A DNA stretch of 64,000 nucleotides, from the NCBI RefSeq assembly GCF_003627215.1, contig NZ_CP032677.1, positions 1,183,501 to 1,247,500 of the forward strand. The letters are read 5' to 3'. Below, piece after piece: positions 36,446 to 46,021 of this stretch (position 1 is its first letter; the number at the start of each line of letters is the position of its first letter). The translations under genes were made by a program, and so were the position numbers. The DNA comes from Pseudomonas sp. Leaf58 (GTDB taxonomy: Bacteria > Pseudomonadota > Gammaproteobacteria > Pseudomonadales > Pseudomonadaceae). Below the pieces are notes generated by a model that was given only the letters and a program-made list of their open reading frames with translations, did not search any database and was not told where the DNA came from.

Positions 36446-36793
36446 TCAGGCCAGGGCAGCGGCGTACAGGTCGGGCTTGAAGCCCACCAGTGTACGCGCG
36501 CCAAGGTCGAGCACTGGGCGCTTGATCATCGACGGCTGGGCCAGCATCAACTCAACGGCCTTGGCCTGGTCGAGGTCGGCCTTGCTGGCGTCGTCCAGCT
36601 TGCGGAAGGTGGTGCCGGCACGGTTGAGGATGACTTCCCAGCCGTGTTCGTCGCACCAACGGTTCAGGCTGTCACGGTCGATGCCTTGGGTTTTGTAATC
36701 GTGGAATTCGTAGGCGATGGCCTGGTCTTCGAGCCAGGTACGTGCCTTTTTCATGGTGTCGCAGGCTTTGATGCCGTAGAGCGTGTAGGTCAT
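36446..36793 (-). CDS. ArsC/Spx/YffB-family protein
   Basis: A 115-residue thioredoxin-fold protein of the ArsC-like family, YffB/Spx branch. MTYTLYGIKACDTMKKARTW contains the single N-terminal Cys (C10 region), then YEFHDYKTQGI, LNRAGTTFRKL and the C-terminal PSMIKRPVLDLG. It lacks the typical extra cysteines of arsenate reductases, so arsenate reduction is doubtful; a glutathione-dependent thiol role has been proposed for YffB. The ATG at 36793 fits the family start; ATGs at 36802 and 36832 are alternatives. It is the upstream neighbour of dapD. Confidence 0.9.
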   Translation of the reverse strand: MTYTLYGIKACDTMKKARTWLEDQAIAYEFHDYKTQGIDRDSLNRWCDEHGWEVILNRAGTTFRKLDDASKADLDQAKAVELMLAQPSMIKRPVLDLGARTLVGFKPDLYAAALA

Positions 36794-36917
36794 TGTGTGC
36801 ATTGGGGTCACAGGTTGCCCCAATCTCTCCATTTTTCGATGTCAGTCGCGGGATTATGCGGGAACGATCCTCGCGACGCCACGCCTATGGCGCCCATGTC
36901 TATTGGTCAAGGTGTGT

Positions 36918-37064
36918 TCAAGCAACCAGGCGTTGTACCGACCCAATGATCTCATCACCATGTTGCTGTTCGGCGGTGCGTAGATCGAAGGTGGTCTGCA
37001 GGTTGAGCCAGATTCGGCGCATGGTGCGCACCAGCGTCAGTCGCGATTGCTGGGTATCATCATG
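36918..37064 (-). pseudogene. C-terminal relic of a HigA/GraA-type antitoxin
   Basis: The frame between a TAA at 37065-37067 and the TGA at 36918 encodes 48 residues, with RRIWLNLQTTFDLRTAEQQH and GDEIIGSVQRLVA. This is the C-terminal part of HigA-family antitoxins (..FWLNLQ..YDL..AE). The DNA-binding HTH half is missing, and no HigB/GraT toxin frame is next to it. A 34-residue peptide could still start at an internal ATG. From memory, P. putida KT2440 carries the graT-graA locus at this chromosomal position, so this looks like the decayed remains of it. The rest of 36794-37193 shows nothing else. Confidence 0.6.
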
Positions 37065-37193
37065 TTACATATTCCCCCGCCACCTGCGACTATCGTGCAG
37101 CGGCCCCGAATCGCCGATCGCCGCTAACATATTGTTTCAATGGCGATGTTTCGCCCTGTTGTCGTTTCTGGTTCACAAAGGAAGCCTTACCGG

Positions 37194-38840
37194 ATGCAGT
37201 CCGCCTACACCGTCCTCATCCTGCTGACCCTGGTCAGCCTGTCGAAGCTGGTCGGCCGTATGATTCCGCTGCCCTTGCCGCTGGTGCAGATTGCCGCCGG
37301 CGCCTTGCTGGCGTGGCCGACGCTGGGCCTGCATGTGGCCCTTGACCCTGAGCTGTTCCTGTTCCTGTTCCTGCCGCCGCTGCTGTTCGCTGACGGCTGG
37401 CGTATTCCCAAGCGCGAGTTGTGGCGCATTCGTGGGCCAGTAGTGGCGTTGGCCGTGGGCCTGGTGCTGTTCACCGTGGTCGGGGCCGGCTACTTCATTC
37501 ACTGGCTGCTGCCGAGCATCCCGCTGCCGGTGGCCTTTGCCTTGGCAGCGGTACTATCGCCGACTGACGCCGTGGCGGTCTCGGCCATTGCCCAGGACCG
37601 GCTGCCTACCCCGCTGATGCACATGCTGCAGGGCGAGGCCTTGATGAACGATGCCACGGGCCTGGTGACCTTCAAGTTCGCCTTGGCGGCGGCGATCACC
37701 GGGGGGTTCTCGCTGGCTGACGCCAGTTTCAGCTTCGTCCTGGTTGCCCTTGGCGGCCTCGCGGTGGGCGTGGCACTCAGCTGGCTGATCGGCCGCTTGC
37801 GTGCCTGGATGATCGCTCGCGGCTGGGATGACCCGGCTACCCACGTGGTGTTCATGCTGCTGTTGCCGTTCGCTGCCTATGTGCTGGCCGAGCGCCTGGG
37901 CGTGTCGGGCATCCTCTCGGCGGTAGCGGCCGGCATGATGCAAAGCTGGCTGGACCTACTGCCACGGCAGACCAGTACCCGCCTGCTCAACCGCAGCGTC
38001 TGGTCGTTGCTGGAGTTTGCCTTCAATGGCCTGATCTTCCTGCTGTTGGGCCTGCAACTACCAGACATCATCAAGGCCGTGGTCAGCCATGAAGCAACCG
38101 TTTGGCCGACGCTGGCCTACCGCTGCCTGGATGTACTGGCGATCTTTGCCGCGCTGATCCTGCTGCGGTTCATTTGGGTACAGAGCATCTGGCGCTCGAT
38201 TGCCTGGGTGCGCCGCTGGCGGGGCAAACCGGCGCTGGTGCTGATGCCTACGGCGCGCTCCTGCTGGCTGTTGACCTTGGGCGGCGTGCGCGGTGCGGTC
38301 ACCTTGGCGGGTGTGATGTCGGTGCCGTTGCTGATGGGGGCGGGCAAGGCCTTCCCAGAGCGAGACTTGCTGATCTTCATTGCTGCCGGGGTCATCCTCT
38401 TATCGCTGATCAGTGCCTGCATTGCCCTGCCGATCTTGCTGCGCGGCATTACCAAAAGCCCGGACGAGCGGCTGCATCAGGAGGTGCAGGAGGCGTGGCG
38501 GCGCACCGCCGAAGCGGCTATCCATGCGCTGGAGGCTGAAGAACTGATCGATGCCAACGCGCCACAGGATGCGGCCCAGGCGACCCTGGCGGCCGAACTC
38601 AAGGCGCGGCTTATGGCGGAGTATCGGGATGAACTGGACAGTTACAACGACAGTGCAGAGGCCAAGGCCCTGGCTGAACAGATGGATTTGCTGGAGCGGC
38701 GTTTGCGCTTGCGGGCGCTGCGGGCGCAGCGGCTGGAGCTGTACAACCTGCATCGCCAGCATCAGGTTGGGGATGAAGTGGTGCGGCAGGTGCTGGGGGA
38801 GCTGGATATGAGTGAGGCGAACCTGGGGGCTGTCAAGTAG
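37194..38840 (+). CDS. Na+/H+ antiporter, CPA1 (NhaP/YjcE) family
   Basis: A 548-residue inner-membrane cation/proton antiporter. About 12 hydrophobic helices span the first 420 residues. The CPA1 core motifs are FLFLFLPPLLFADGWRIPKR, VLSPTDAVAVSAIAQDRLPT and LQGEALMNDATGLVTFKFAL, with the ion-site Asp in NDATG and the later TLGGVRGAVTLAG. The C-terminal 120 residues are a charged, helical cytoplasmic tail. The start ATG at 37194 has AAAGGAAG upstream. Ion preference (Na+, K+, Li+) cannot be told. The gene stands alone between the antitoxin relic and a REP pair. Confidence 0.92.
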   Translation: MQSAYTVLILLTLVSLSKLVGRMIPLPLPLVQIAAGALLAWPTLGLHVALDPELFLFLFLPPLLFADGWRIPKRELWRIRGPVVALAVGLVLFTVVGAGYFIHWLLPSIPLPVAFALAAVLSPTDAVAVSAIAQDRLPTPLMHMLQGEALMNDATGLVTFKFALAAAITGGFSLADASFSFVLVALGGLAVGVALSWLIGRLRAWMIARGWDDPATHVVFMLLLPFAAYVLAERLGVSGILSAVAAGMMQSWLDLLPRQTSTRLLNRSVWSLLEFAFNGLIFLLLGLQLPDIIKAVVSHEATVWPTLAYRCLDVLAIFAALILLRFIWVQSIWRSIAWVRRWRGKPALVLMPTARSCWLLTLGGVRGAVTLAGVMSVPLLMGAGKAFPERDLLIFIAAGVILLSLISACIALPILLRGITKSPDERLHQEVQEAWRRTAEAAIHALEAEELIDANAPQDAAQATLAAELKARLMAEYRDELDSYNDSAEAKALAEQMDLLERRLRLRALRAQRLELYNLHRQHQVGDEVVRQVLGELDMSEANLGAVK

Positions 38841-38863
38841 CACCCAGGGCCTGCTCTGCAGCC

Positions 38864-38950
38864 CTTCGCGGGCTTGCCCGCTCCCACGGGTACTGCGCTG
38901 CTTTCTCGGCTTGCGCTGTACTGGCGGGAGCGGGCATGCCCGCGAATTGG
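38864..38950. repeat. inverted REP pair
   Basis: ttcgcgggcttgcccgctcc from 38864 and gggagcgggcatgcccgcga from 38925 face each other between the convergent antiporter and dapC genes. The second copy ends 10 bp before the dapC stop. Confidence 0.85.
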
Positions 38951-38954
38951 GCGA

Positions 38955-40151
38955 TCAGCGATTCTGCAGGAATGCGCGAATCCGCTCCGCCGCCTCGATG
39001 CATTCGGCCAGCGGTGCCACCAGGGCCATGCGCACACGCCCGGCACCGGGGTTCACGCCATCCACTTCACGCGACAGGTACGACCCCGGCACAACCGTCA
39101 CATGTTGGGCCTCGAACAGGTCGCGGGTGAATTCGGCATCACCGCCCGGCACCTTGGCCCACAGGTAGAAGCTGCCATCCGGGCGCTGCACATCCAGCAC
39201 CGGCTGCAGGATATCCAGCACGGCAGCGTACTTGGCGCGGTACTGGTCACGGTTCTCGCGCACATGTGCCTCGTCCTGCCAGGCGGCGATGCTGGCCAGC
39301 TGGGTTTGTACCGGCATGGCACAGCCATGGTAGGTGCGGTACAGCAGGAACGGCTTGATGATGTCGGCGTCACCGGCCACGAAGCCCGAGCGCAGGCCTG
39401 GCAGGTTGGAGCGCTTGGACAGGCTATGGAACACCACGCAGCGCTTGAAGTCGCTGCGGCCCAGTTCGGCACAGGCGGTCAGCAGGCCCGGTGGCGGGGC
39501 GTCTTCGTCGAAGTACAGCTCGCTGTAGCACTCGTCGGCGGCGATCACGAAGTCGTGCTCGTCAGCCAGGGCAATCAGCTGCTTCAGGGTGGCCATCGGC
39601 ACCAGCGCGCCAGTGGGGTTGCCTGGTGAGCACAGGAACAGAATCTGGCAACGTTTCCACACCTCGGCTGGCACGCTGTCGAAGTCGGGGTTGAAGCCGT
39701 TGTCTTCCAGGCACGGCAGGTAGTGCGGGGTGGCGCCGGCCAGCAGCGCTGCGCCTTCGTAGATTTGGTAGAACGGGTTCGGGCTGACTACCAGGCCATC
39801 CTCGGCACGGTTGACCACGGCCTGAGTGAAGGCGAACAGTGCTTCACGGGTGCCGTTTACCGGCAGGATGTGGCGATCGGCGTCCAGCCAGCCGGCCGGC
39901 ACGCCAAAGCGCTGCTCGCACCACTGGCCGATGGCCTGGCGCAGGGCTGGCAGGCCGATGGTGCTGGGGTATACCGCCAGCTTGTCGAGGTTGTCGGCCA
40001 AGGCCTGGGCGACGAACGCCGGCGATTCGTGCTTCGGCTCACCGATCGACAGGGCAATGGCGCGTTTGTCCGCCGCCGGCTTCACGCTGCCTAGCAGGGC
40101 GCGGAGTTTCTCGAACGGGTAGGGCTGAAGCTGGGTCAAGGCATGGTTCAT
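38955..40151 (-). CDS. dapC: succinyldiaminopimelate transaminase DapC
   Basis: A 398-residue class I/II PLP aminotransferase that makes N-succinyl-LL-DAP in lysine synthesis. Seen: ALSIGEPKHESPAFV at the N-terminus; VNGTREALFAFTQAVV; SPNPFYQIYEGAALLAGATP; CSPGNPTGALVP; the cofactor Asp/Tyr in IAADECYSELYFDE; and the PLP Lys in VVFHSLSKRSNLPGLRSGFV. In Pseudomonas this gene lies between glnD and dapD, which supports DapC over a general aspartate aminotransferase. It follows glnD by 30 bp on the same strand and is probably in one transcript with map-glnD. Confidence 0.94.
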   Translation of the reverse strand: MNHALTQLQPYPFEKLRALLGSVKPAADKRAIALSIGEPKHESPAFVAQALADNLDKLAVYPSTIGLPALRQAIGQWCEQRFGVPAGWLDADRHILPVNGTREALFAFTQAVVNRAEDGLVVSPNPFYQIYEGAALLAGATPHYLPCLEDNGFNPDFDSVPAEVWKRCQILFLCSPGNPTGALVPMATLKQLIALADEHDFVIAADECYSELYFDEDAPPPGLLTACAELGRSDFKRCVVFHSLSKRSNLPGLRSGFVAGDADIIKPFLLYRTYHGCAMPVQTQLASIAAWQDEAHVRENRDQYRAKYAAVLDILQPVLDVQRPDGSFYLWAKVPGGDAEFTRDLFEAQHVTVVPGSYLSREVDGVNPGAGRVRMALVAPLAECIEAAERIRAFLQNR

Positions 40152-40181
40152 CGGCGCAAGGTCTCGTCAATCGTCTAGTCG

Positions 40182-42884
40182 TTAAAAGGTCACGCGGGTA
40201 GGGCTGGCATCGTTGGCCTGGCCGGCCTGAAGCTGCTGGACGATGGCCTCCTGCAGGCGGCTGCACAGCTGCGGGTCGGACAGCGGCTGGTTGTCGGCAT
40301 CGGTAATGAAGAACACGTCTTCCACCCGCTCGCCAAGGGTGGCGATCTTGGCGTTCTGCAGCGACAGGTCGAACTCCAGGAAGATGCGCCCGAGCCGGGC
40401 CAACAGGCCAGGGCGATCCGGTGCGGTGATTTCGAGGATGGTCACCGGCCGCTGGGCGTCGTTGAGGATGGTCACCTGCGGCGGGAAGTCGAAGTGCTTC
40501 AGCTGGCGCGGTACCCGCCGTTGAATGATGGCCGGGTAGTCCTCGGGGGTGCGCAGTGCTTCGGTAAGGCCATCGCGAATCTGCCTGACCCGTTGCGGGT
40601 TGTCGCCGATCGAGCCGCCGTCGTTGTCCAACACGATGTAGGTGTCGAGGGTGAACTGGCTGCTTGAGGTAATGATCCGCGCGTCATGAATGTTCAGGTT
40701 CAGCTGTGACATGGCGGCCACCGTCACGGCGAAGAAATCGTGCTGGTCGGGGGCATAGATGAAGATTTGCGTGCCCCCCTCGAACTCGCGCTGGGTGGTT
40801 TCCTTGATCAGCACCAGCGGCCCGCCATCGGCTGGCTGCTGAAGGATCGCGTCGCTGTGCCAGGCGACGTCGGCGGCGTTGTGCTTGAGGAAGTAGTCAT
40901 CGCCCAGCTGCGACCACAGTTGCTCGACGTCGTCCGGGTCGGTGCCCTCGCGCACGAGGATGTCCAGTGCGGCGGACTGGGTCTGGCGAATCTGCTCTTC
41001 GCGGTCCAGCGGGTTTTCCAGGCCGCGGCGCAGGGCGCGCTTGGTTTCGGTGTAGAGCTGGCGCAGCAGGCTGGCCCGCCACGAATTCCACAGGCTGGGG
41101 TTGGTGGCGTTGATGTCGGCCACGGTCAGCACGTACAGGTAGTCCAGGCGCGTCTCGTCGCCCACATGCAGGGCAAAATCGTTGATCACCTGCGGGTCGG
41201 ACAAGTCCTTGCGCTGGGCGGTGGTCGACATCACCAGGTGGTTCTGCACCAGCCAGACGATCAGCCGGCTATCCCAGGCCGGCAACTGGTGGCGCTCGCA
41301 AAACTTTTGCGCATCCACTGCGCCCAGCTCGGAATGGTCACCTTGGCGGCCTTTGCCGATGTCGTGGTACAGGCCGGCCAGGTAGATCAACTCGGGCTTG
41401 GGCAGGCGCCCCATGAGCTTGCTGGCCAGCGGGAATTTTTCGGACACCGGTGTGTATTGCAGTTTGCGCAGGTGCTTGATGAGGTTGAGGGTGTGCGCAT
41501 CGACCGTATAGATATGGAACAGGTCGTGCTGCATTTGCCCGACGATCAGGCCGAATTCCGGCAGGTAGCGGCCAAGGATGCCGTAGCGGTTCATGCGCCG
41601 CAGGTTGCGGTGGATGCCGATTTCGCACTTGAACAGCTCGATGAACAGGCTGGTGTTGCGGATATCGGTGCGGAAGGTGTCGTCGATCAGGTGCCGGTGT
41701 TCGCGCAGCAGGCGCACGGTATCGGCCCGTACGCCCTTGATCTCGGGGTGCTGGGCCATCAGCACGAAGATTTCCAGCATGGCGAATGGCGTGCGCTTGA
41801 ACACGTTCGGCCGGGTGGCTTCTATATAGCCGTCATGCAGGCGGAAGCGCGCGTTCAGCGGCTGGGTGGTGCCGCTGTCGTCATCGGCAAGGATGACCTC
41901 CTCGAAGTGCTGGATAATCAGGTCGCACAGCTGGCTGATGCTCATCACCACCCGGTAGTACTGCTGCATGAACTGCTCGATCGCCCGCTTCGGGTTGTCG
42001 TCGCTGTAACCCAGCAGCGCAGCGATGCTGCGCTGGTGGTCGAACAGCAGGCGGTCCTCGGCGCGCCCGGCCAGCATGTGCAGGGCATAGCGCACCTTCC
42101 ATAAAAAGTCCTGGGACGAGGCCAGCAACTCGTTCTCGCTTTCCAACAAGAAGCCTTCGCCGGCCAGTGCGTGCAGGTTGAGGGTGCCATATTGGCGGCG
42201 GGCCACCCATAGCACCGTCTGGATATCGCGCAGGCCGCCTGGTGAGCCCTTGACGTTGGGTTCGAGGTTGTACTCGGTGTCGTTGTACTTGTGGTGGCGG
42301 GCCTTGAGCTCGGCGCGCTTGGCCAGGAAGAAGTCTTTGCTCGGCCACATGTGCGCGGTGCTGGTCACTTCGAGCATGCGCTGGCGCAGGGCCTCGGGGC
42401 CGGCAACAGTGCGGCTTTCCATCAGGTTGGTGATCACCGTCAGGTCGGCGCGGGCCTGCTCGGCGCACTCGTCGACGGTGCGCACGCTCTGGCCCACTTC
42501 CAGGCCGATGTCCCACAGCAGGGTGAGAAAACGCTCGATCGCGTCGCGGTATTGCTCGTGTTCGGCAGCCCCCAGCAAAATCAGCAGGTCGATGTCCGAA
42601 TGCGGGTGCAGCTCACCGCGCCCATAGCCACCCACTGCGACCAGGGCGATGCCACACTGGTCGCCCCAGTCGAACTGGTTCCAGGCCTGTTGCAGGATGT
42701 TGTCGACGAGCCAAGCGCGGGCCTCGATCAGCGGGCGGATTTCAGCGCCGCTGCGAAAACGCTTGTCGAGCACCTCGCCGGCCTGGCGGATGGCTTTTTT
42801 GAAGGCGGCGATGGGGCTCGCCTTGAGGGCCAGTTCCGCCTGGAACTGGCCGCGGTCGAACAGCTCGGGGTCCACCTGGGGCAT
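40182..42884 (-). CDS. glnD: bifunctional PII uridylyltransferase/uridylyl-removing enzyme GlnD
   Basis: A 900-residue sensor of glutamine that uridylylates and deuridylylates PII proteins. The N-terminal nucleotidyltransferase domain has [20 protein letters not shown], with the metal-binding DxD. The central HD hydrolase domain has [17 protein letters not shown]. Two C-terminal ACT domains start near [20 protein letters not shown] and [20 protein letters not shown]. All activities appear intact and the length is normal. It lies 40 bp after map, before dapC, linking nitrogen sensing and lysine synthesis genes in one direction. Confidence 0.97.
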   Translation of the reverse strand: MPQVDPELFDRGQFQAELALKASPIAAFKKAIRQAGEVLDKRFRSGAEIRPLIEARAWLVDNILQQAWNQFDWGDQCGIALVAVGGYGRGELHPHSDIDLLILLGAAEHEQYRDAIERFLTLLWDIGLEVGQSVRTVDECAEQARADLTVITNLMESRTVAGPEALRQRMLEVTSTAHMWPSKDFFLAKRAELKARHHKYNDTEYNLEPNVKGSPGGLRDIQTVLWVARRQYGTLNLHALAGEGFLLESENELLASSQDFLWKVRYALHMLAGRAEDRLLFDHQRSIAALLGYSDDNPKRAIEQFMQQYYRVVMSISQLCDLIIQHFEEVILADDDSGTTQPLNARFRLHDGYIEATRPNVFKRTPFAMLEIFVLMAQHPEIKGVRADTVRLLREHRHLIDDTFRTDIRNTSLFIELFKCEIGIHRNLRRMNRYGILGRYLPEFGLIVGQMQHDLFHIYTVDAHTLNLIKHLRKLQYTPVSEKFPLASKLMGRLPKPELIYLAGLYHDIGKGRQGDHSELGAVDAQKFCERHQLPAWDSRLIVWLVQNHLVMSTTAQRKDLSDPQVINDFALHVGDETRLDYLYVLTVADINATNPSLWNSWRASLLRQLYTETKRALRRGLENPLDREEQIRQTQSAALDILVREGTDPDDVEQLWSQLGDDYFLKHNAADVAWHSDAILQQPADGGPLVLIKETTQREFEGGTQIFIYAPDQHDFFAVTVAAMSQLNLNIHDARIITSSSQFTLDTYIVLDNDGGSIGDNPQRVRQIRDGLTEALRTPEDYPAIIQRRVPRQLKHFDFPPQVTILNDAQRPVTILEITAPDRPGLLARLGRIFLEFDLSLQNAKIATLGERVEDVFFITDADNQPLSDPQLCSRLQEAIVQQLQAGQANDASPTRVTF

Positions 42885-42924
42885 CGCGTCACGTTCCTGT
42901 CGAGGGGTGGCCTGGGGGAGGGCG

Positions 42925-43707
42925 TCAGGCCGAAGTGCGCGGGATGGTGTCGTCCTTGCGCAAGGTGAAGATTTCGTAGCCGGTCGCGGTCACCACCAGG
43001 GTGTGCTCCCACTGCGCCGAGAGCTTGCGGTCCTTGGTGATGGCGGTCCAGCCGTCGCCCAGCACCTTGGTGTCGGCCTTGCCCTGGTTGATCATCGGTT
43101 CGATGGTGAAGGTCATGCCTTCCTTCAGTTCCATGCCGGTGCCGGCGCGGCCGTAGTGCAGGATTTGTGGCTCTTCGTGGAACACCTTGCCGATGCCGTG
43201 GCCGCAGAACTCGCGTACCACCGAGAAACCGTTCTTTTCCGCGTGCTTCTGGATCACTTCGCCGATGTCGCCCAGGCGGCAGCCCGGTTTGACCAGCTCG
43301 ATGGCCTTGTACATGCACTCCTGGGTAACCTTGGACAGGCGCTCGGCCCACACCGGCACGGTGCCGACGTGGAACATGCGGCTGGTGTCGCCGTGGTAGC
43401 CGTCCTTGATCACGGTGACGTCGATGTTCAGCGTGTCACCGTCCTTGAGCGGCTTGTCGTTGGGGATGCCATGGCAGACCACATGGTTGATCGAGGTGCA
43501 GATCGACTTCGGGTAGCCCTTGTAGTTGAGCGGCGCGGGGATGGCCTGCTGGACGTTGACGATGTAGTCGTGGCACAGGCGGTCCAGCTCTTCGGTGGTG
43601 ACACCGGGCTTGACGTGTTCTTCGATCATTTCCAGCACGTCGGCGGCCAGGCGGCCAGCGATGCGCATTTTCTCGATGTCTTCTGCGGTCTTGATGGTGA
43701 CGGTCAT
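42925..43707 (-). CDS. map: methionine aminopeptidase, type I
   Basis: A 260-residue cytoplasmic metallopeptidase that removes the initiator Met. Metal-ligand regions are all present: [20 protein letters not shown] (two Asp), [16 protein letters not shown] (His), [12 protein letters not shown] (Glu) and [11 protein letters not shown] (Glu). The substrate His lies in [10 protein letters not shown]. It is divergent from rpsB, the usual arrangement in Gammaproteobacteria, with 347 bp between them holding both promoters. It leads the map-glnD-dapC series. Confidence 0.97.
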   Translation of the reverse strand: MTVTIKTAEDIEKMRIAGRLAADVLEMIEEHVKPGVTTEELDRLCHDYIVNVQQAIPAPLNYKGYPKSICTSINHVVCHGIPNDKPLKDGDTLNIDVTVIKDGYHGDTSRMFHVGTVPVWAERLSKVTQECMYKAIELVKPGCRLGDIGEVIQKHAEKNGFSVVREFCGHGIGKVFHEEPQILHYGRAGTGMELKEGMTFTIEPMINQGKADTKVLGDGWTAITKDRKLSAQWEHTLVVTATGYEIFTLRKDDTIPRTSA

Positions 43708-43758
43708 TACAGGCTCTCTACGGCGCCGCAGGCGGCGCGAACAAACGGGAAAGGCCGA

Positions 43759-43767
43759 ATTCTAGCA
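43759..43767 (-). promoter_or_regulatory. extended -10 promoter element for map
   Basis: Read towards map this is TGCTAGAAT, a TGn-extended -10 located 52 bp before the ATG. No good -35 is visible at the usual distance, which fits an extended -10 promoter. Confidence 0.5.
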
Positions 43768-43882
43768 GAGCAGGGCGCCGATCGGTCGGGATAAAGGCGG
43801 TCATGATGCTGTCTATAGCTGGCATTCTGGCGCGAAAGCCGGGGTGCTGCAAAAACCGCTGACGGACGCAACAGTATTCGGG

Positions 43883-43911
43883 TTCCGTTTGGTCGCGGTC
43901 TGTGGTATAAA
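43883..43911 (+). promoter_or_regulatory. rpsB promoter
   Basis: A -10 TATAAA with preceding TGG (43906-43911) and a weak -35 TTCCGT (43883-43888) at 17-bp spacing. It is followed by a G+C-rich start region (gcgccgctttcgggg) typical of stringently controlled ribosomal promoters. The transcript leader would be about 135 bases. Confidence 0.6.
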
Positions 43912-43921
43912 ATGCGCCGCT

Positions 43922-44054
43922 TTCGGGGACGACCCCGGAAGTACTAAACCCACACACGTGTCGACACGATGACCTGGGTGCCCCGACCTGTTCGCAGGCG
44001 TGGGTTGGTCATTGGGATGCGTGGAGGCCCAACCCGACTTACCAAGGAACTATC
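43922..44054 (+). ncRNA. rpsB mRNA leader, candidate S2 autoregulatory structure
   Basis: The leader between promoter and rpsB can fold. A 5' hairpin cgggg-acga-ccccg lies at 43924-43938. ACCCAC (43948-43953) can pair with GTGGGT (44000-44005). GGGTTGG (44002-44008) can pair with CCAACCC (44029-44035). The last two stems compete for 44002-44005. In Gammaproteobacteria S2 represses its own operon through a structured rpsB leader; whether this one functions the same way is inferred from position and folding. The ribosome site AAGGAA lies just 3' of the structure. Confidence 0.5.
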
Positions 44055-44792
44055 ATGTCCCAAGTCAACATGCGCGATATGCTGAAGGCCGGTGTGCACT
44101 TCGGCCACCAGACCCGTTACTGGAACCCGAAAATGGGCAAGTACATTTTCGGCGCGCGCAACAAGATCCACATTATCAACCTGGAAAAAACCCTGCCAAT
44201 GTTCAACGACGCTCTGGCGTTCGTAGAGCGTCTGGCTCAGGGCAAGAACAAGATCATGTTCGTCGGCACCAAGCGTTCCGCCGGCAAGATCGTTGCCGAG
44301 CAAGCTGCTCGTGCTGGTTCGCCATACGTTGACCACCGCTGGTTGGGCGGCATGCTGACCAACTACAAAACCATCCGTGCTTCGATCAAGCGTCTGCGCG
44401 ACCTGGAAACTCAGGCCGAAGATGGCACCTTTGCCAAGCTGACCAAAAAAGAAGCCCTGATGCGTTCGCGCGATCTGGAAAAGCTGGACCGCAGCCTGGG
44501 TGGTATCAAGGACATGGGCGGCCTGCCTGATGCCCTGTTCGTGATCGACGTTGACCACGAGCGCATTGCTATCACTGAAGCCAACAAGCTGGGCATCCCG
44601 GTTATCGGCGTTGTCGATACCAACAGCAGCCCAGAAGGTGTTGACTACATCATCCCAGGTAACGATGACGCCATTCGCGCTATCGAGCTGTACATGACTT
44701 CGATGGCTGACGCCATCATCCGCGGCCGCAACAATGTTGCCGGCGGCACCGAAGTCTACGTAGAAGAAGCGGCTGCACCTGCTGCTGAGTAA
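44055..44792 (+). CDS. rpsB: 30S ribosomal protein S2
   Basis: A 245-residue ribosomal protein S2. It begins [20 protein letters not shown], continues with [20 protein letters not shown], and contains the family signature [20 protein letters not shown]. It is required for S1 binding to the small subunit. Strong codon bias and the ribosome site AAGGAAC indicate high expression. It is first of the rpsB-tsf pair; a terminator after it lowers read-through to tsf. Length and context are standard. Confidence 0.99.
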   Translation: MSQVNMRDMLKAGVHFGHQTRYWNPKMGKYIFGARNKIHIINLEKTLPMFNDALAFVERLAQGKNKIMFVGTKRSAGKIVAEQAARAGSPYVDHRWLGGMLTNYKTIRASIKRLRDLETQAEDGTFAKLTKKEALMRSRDLEKLDRSLGGIKDMGGLPDALFVIDVDHERIAITEANKLGIPVIGVVDTNSSPEGVDYIIPGNDDAIRAIELYMTSMADAIIRGRNNVAGGTEVYVEEAAAPAAE

Positions 44793-44818
44793 TTGACGCT
44801 AGCGTCGACTTGGCACGC

Positions 44819-44843
44819 AAAAAGGGGGCTTTGCCCCCTTTTT
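44819..44843. terminator. bidirectional intrinsic terminator/attenuator between rpsB and tsf
   Basis: The sequence AAAAAGGGGGC-TTT-GCCCCCTTTTT is fully symmetrical, starting 27 bp after rpsB and 134 bp before tsf. Partial read-through would set the S2:EF-Ts ratio. Confidence 0.9.
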
Positions 44844-44976
44844 GCCACCTTGAAATCCTGCTGTCAGCACCCGCCCTGCATCCTGGGCCTGCTGAATGAA
44901 ATCAGCGGATTTGCAGAATTGAACGCCCGTGACGAGCGGGTGGAATGGTTGAAAAACTTTCCAAGAGGATTTTGAA

Positions 44977-45840
44977 ATGGCAGCAATTACTGCAGCGCTG
45001 GTTAAAGAACTGCGCGAGCGTACCGGCGAAGGCATGATGGATTGCAAAAAGGCCTTGGAAAAGGCCGGCGGCGACATCGAAAAAGCCATTGACGACATGC
45101 GTGCCTCGGGCGCCATCAAGGCCGCTAAAAAGGCTGGTAACGTCGCTGCTGAAGGCGCTATCGCTGTCAAGACCGACGGTAAATCCGCCGTTCTGCTGGA
45201 AGTGAACTCGCAGACCGACTTCCTGGCCCTGCAAGACGACTTCAAAAACTTCGTTGCCGAAAGCCTCGAAGAAGCCTTCGCCCAGAAGCTGACCGACGCC
45301 GCTCCGCTGATCGCCTCGCGTGAAGCCGCTCGTGAAGCCCTGGTCGCCAAGTGCGGCGAAAACGTCAACATCCGTCGCCTGGTGCGTGTTGAAGGTGATG
45401 TTGTCGGTGCCTACCTGCACGGCAACAAGATCGGCGCTGTCGTCGTTCTGAAAGGCGGTGACGTCGAGCTGGCCAAGAACATCGCCATGCACGTTGCAGC
45501 TTCGAACCCTGAGTTCCTGGATTCGTCGGAAATCTCCGCCGAGGCCATCGAGCGCGAGAAGGGCGTGTTCCTGCAGCTGAACGCCGACAAGATTGCCGGC
45601 AAGCCGGAAAACATCGTTGAGAACATGATCAACGGTCGTATCACCAAGTTCAAAGCCGAAGCTTCGCTGAAAGAGCAAGCCTTCGTCATGAACCCGGAAG
45701 TCAAGGTTGGCGAGCTGGCCAAGAAAGCCGGTGCTGAAATCGTTTCCTTCACCTACTTCAAAGTGGGCGAAGGCATCGAGAAGCCAGTCGACGACTTCGC
45801 TGCTGAAGTTGCCGCTCAGGTAGCTGCTGCCAAGCAGTAA
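44977..45840 (+). CDS. tsf: elongation factor Ts
   Basis: A 287-residue guanine-nucleotide exchange factor for EF-Tu. The N-terminal UBA-like domain contains ALVKELRERTGEGMMDCKKA and GGDIEKAIDDMRASGA. Then come VLLEVNSQTDFLALQDDF, with the conserved TDF motif that meets the EF-Tu P-loop, and the coiled-coil and C-terminal module. The ribosome site GAGG lies before ATG 44977. It is downstream of rpsB across a terminator, and is followed by its own terminator at 45862. Confidence 0.99.
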   Translation: MAAITAALVKELRERTGEGMMDCKKALEKAGGDIEKAIDDMRASGAIKAAKKAGNVAAEGAIAVKTDGKSAVLLEVNSQTDFLALQDDFKNFVAESLEEAFAQKLTDAAPLIASREAAREALVAKCGENVNIRRLVRVEGDVVGAYLHGNKIGAVVVLKGGDVELAKNIAMHVAASNPEFLDSSEISAEAIEREKGVFLQLNADKIAGKPENIVENMINGRITKFKAEASLKEQAFVMNPEVKVGELAKKAGAEIVSFTYFKVGEGIEKPVDDFAAEVAAQVAAAKQ

Positions 45841-45861
45841 GACAGCCCCGTCTGTCGCCCC

Positions 45862-45895
45862 AAAGAGGCTGCCCGCTCACGCGCGCAGCCTCTTT
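45862..45895 (+). terminator. terminator after tsf
   Basis: An 11-bp stem, AAAGAGGCTGC/GCAGCCTCTTT, with a 12-base loop, ending in the stem's own TTT. It lies 21 bp after tsf. The T-run is short, so it may be leaky into pyrH. Confidence 0.75.
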
Positions 45896-46021
45896 GTCAA
45901 AACGGAGAGGGGTTTATCCGACTCCCTCTTCGCTGGCACCGAAACGGTGCCACGCTACAGTTAGCAGGCTGAAAACAGCCCGCACGAATTTTCTAAAAGT
46001 ACGCCGCAGGAGAGACTCGCA

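Noticed and set aside
40740..42104. A 454-codon open frame antisense to glnD
   Set aside because: Codon-bias shadow of the real gene.
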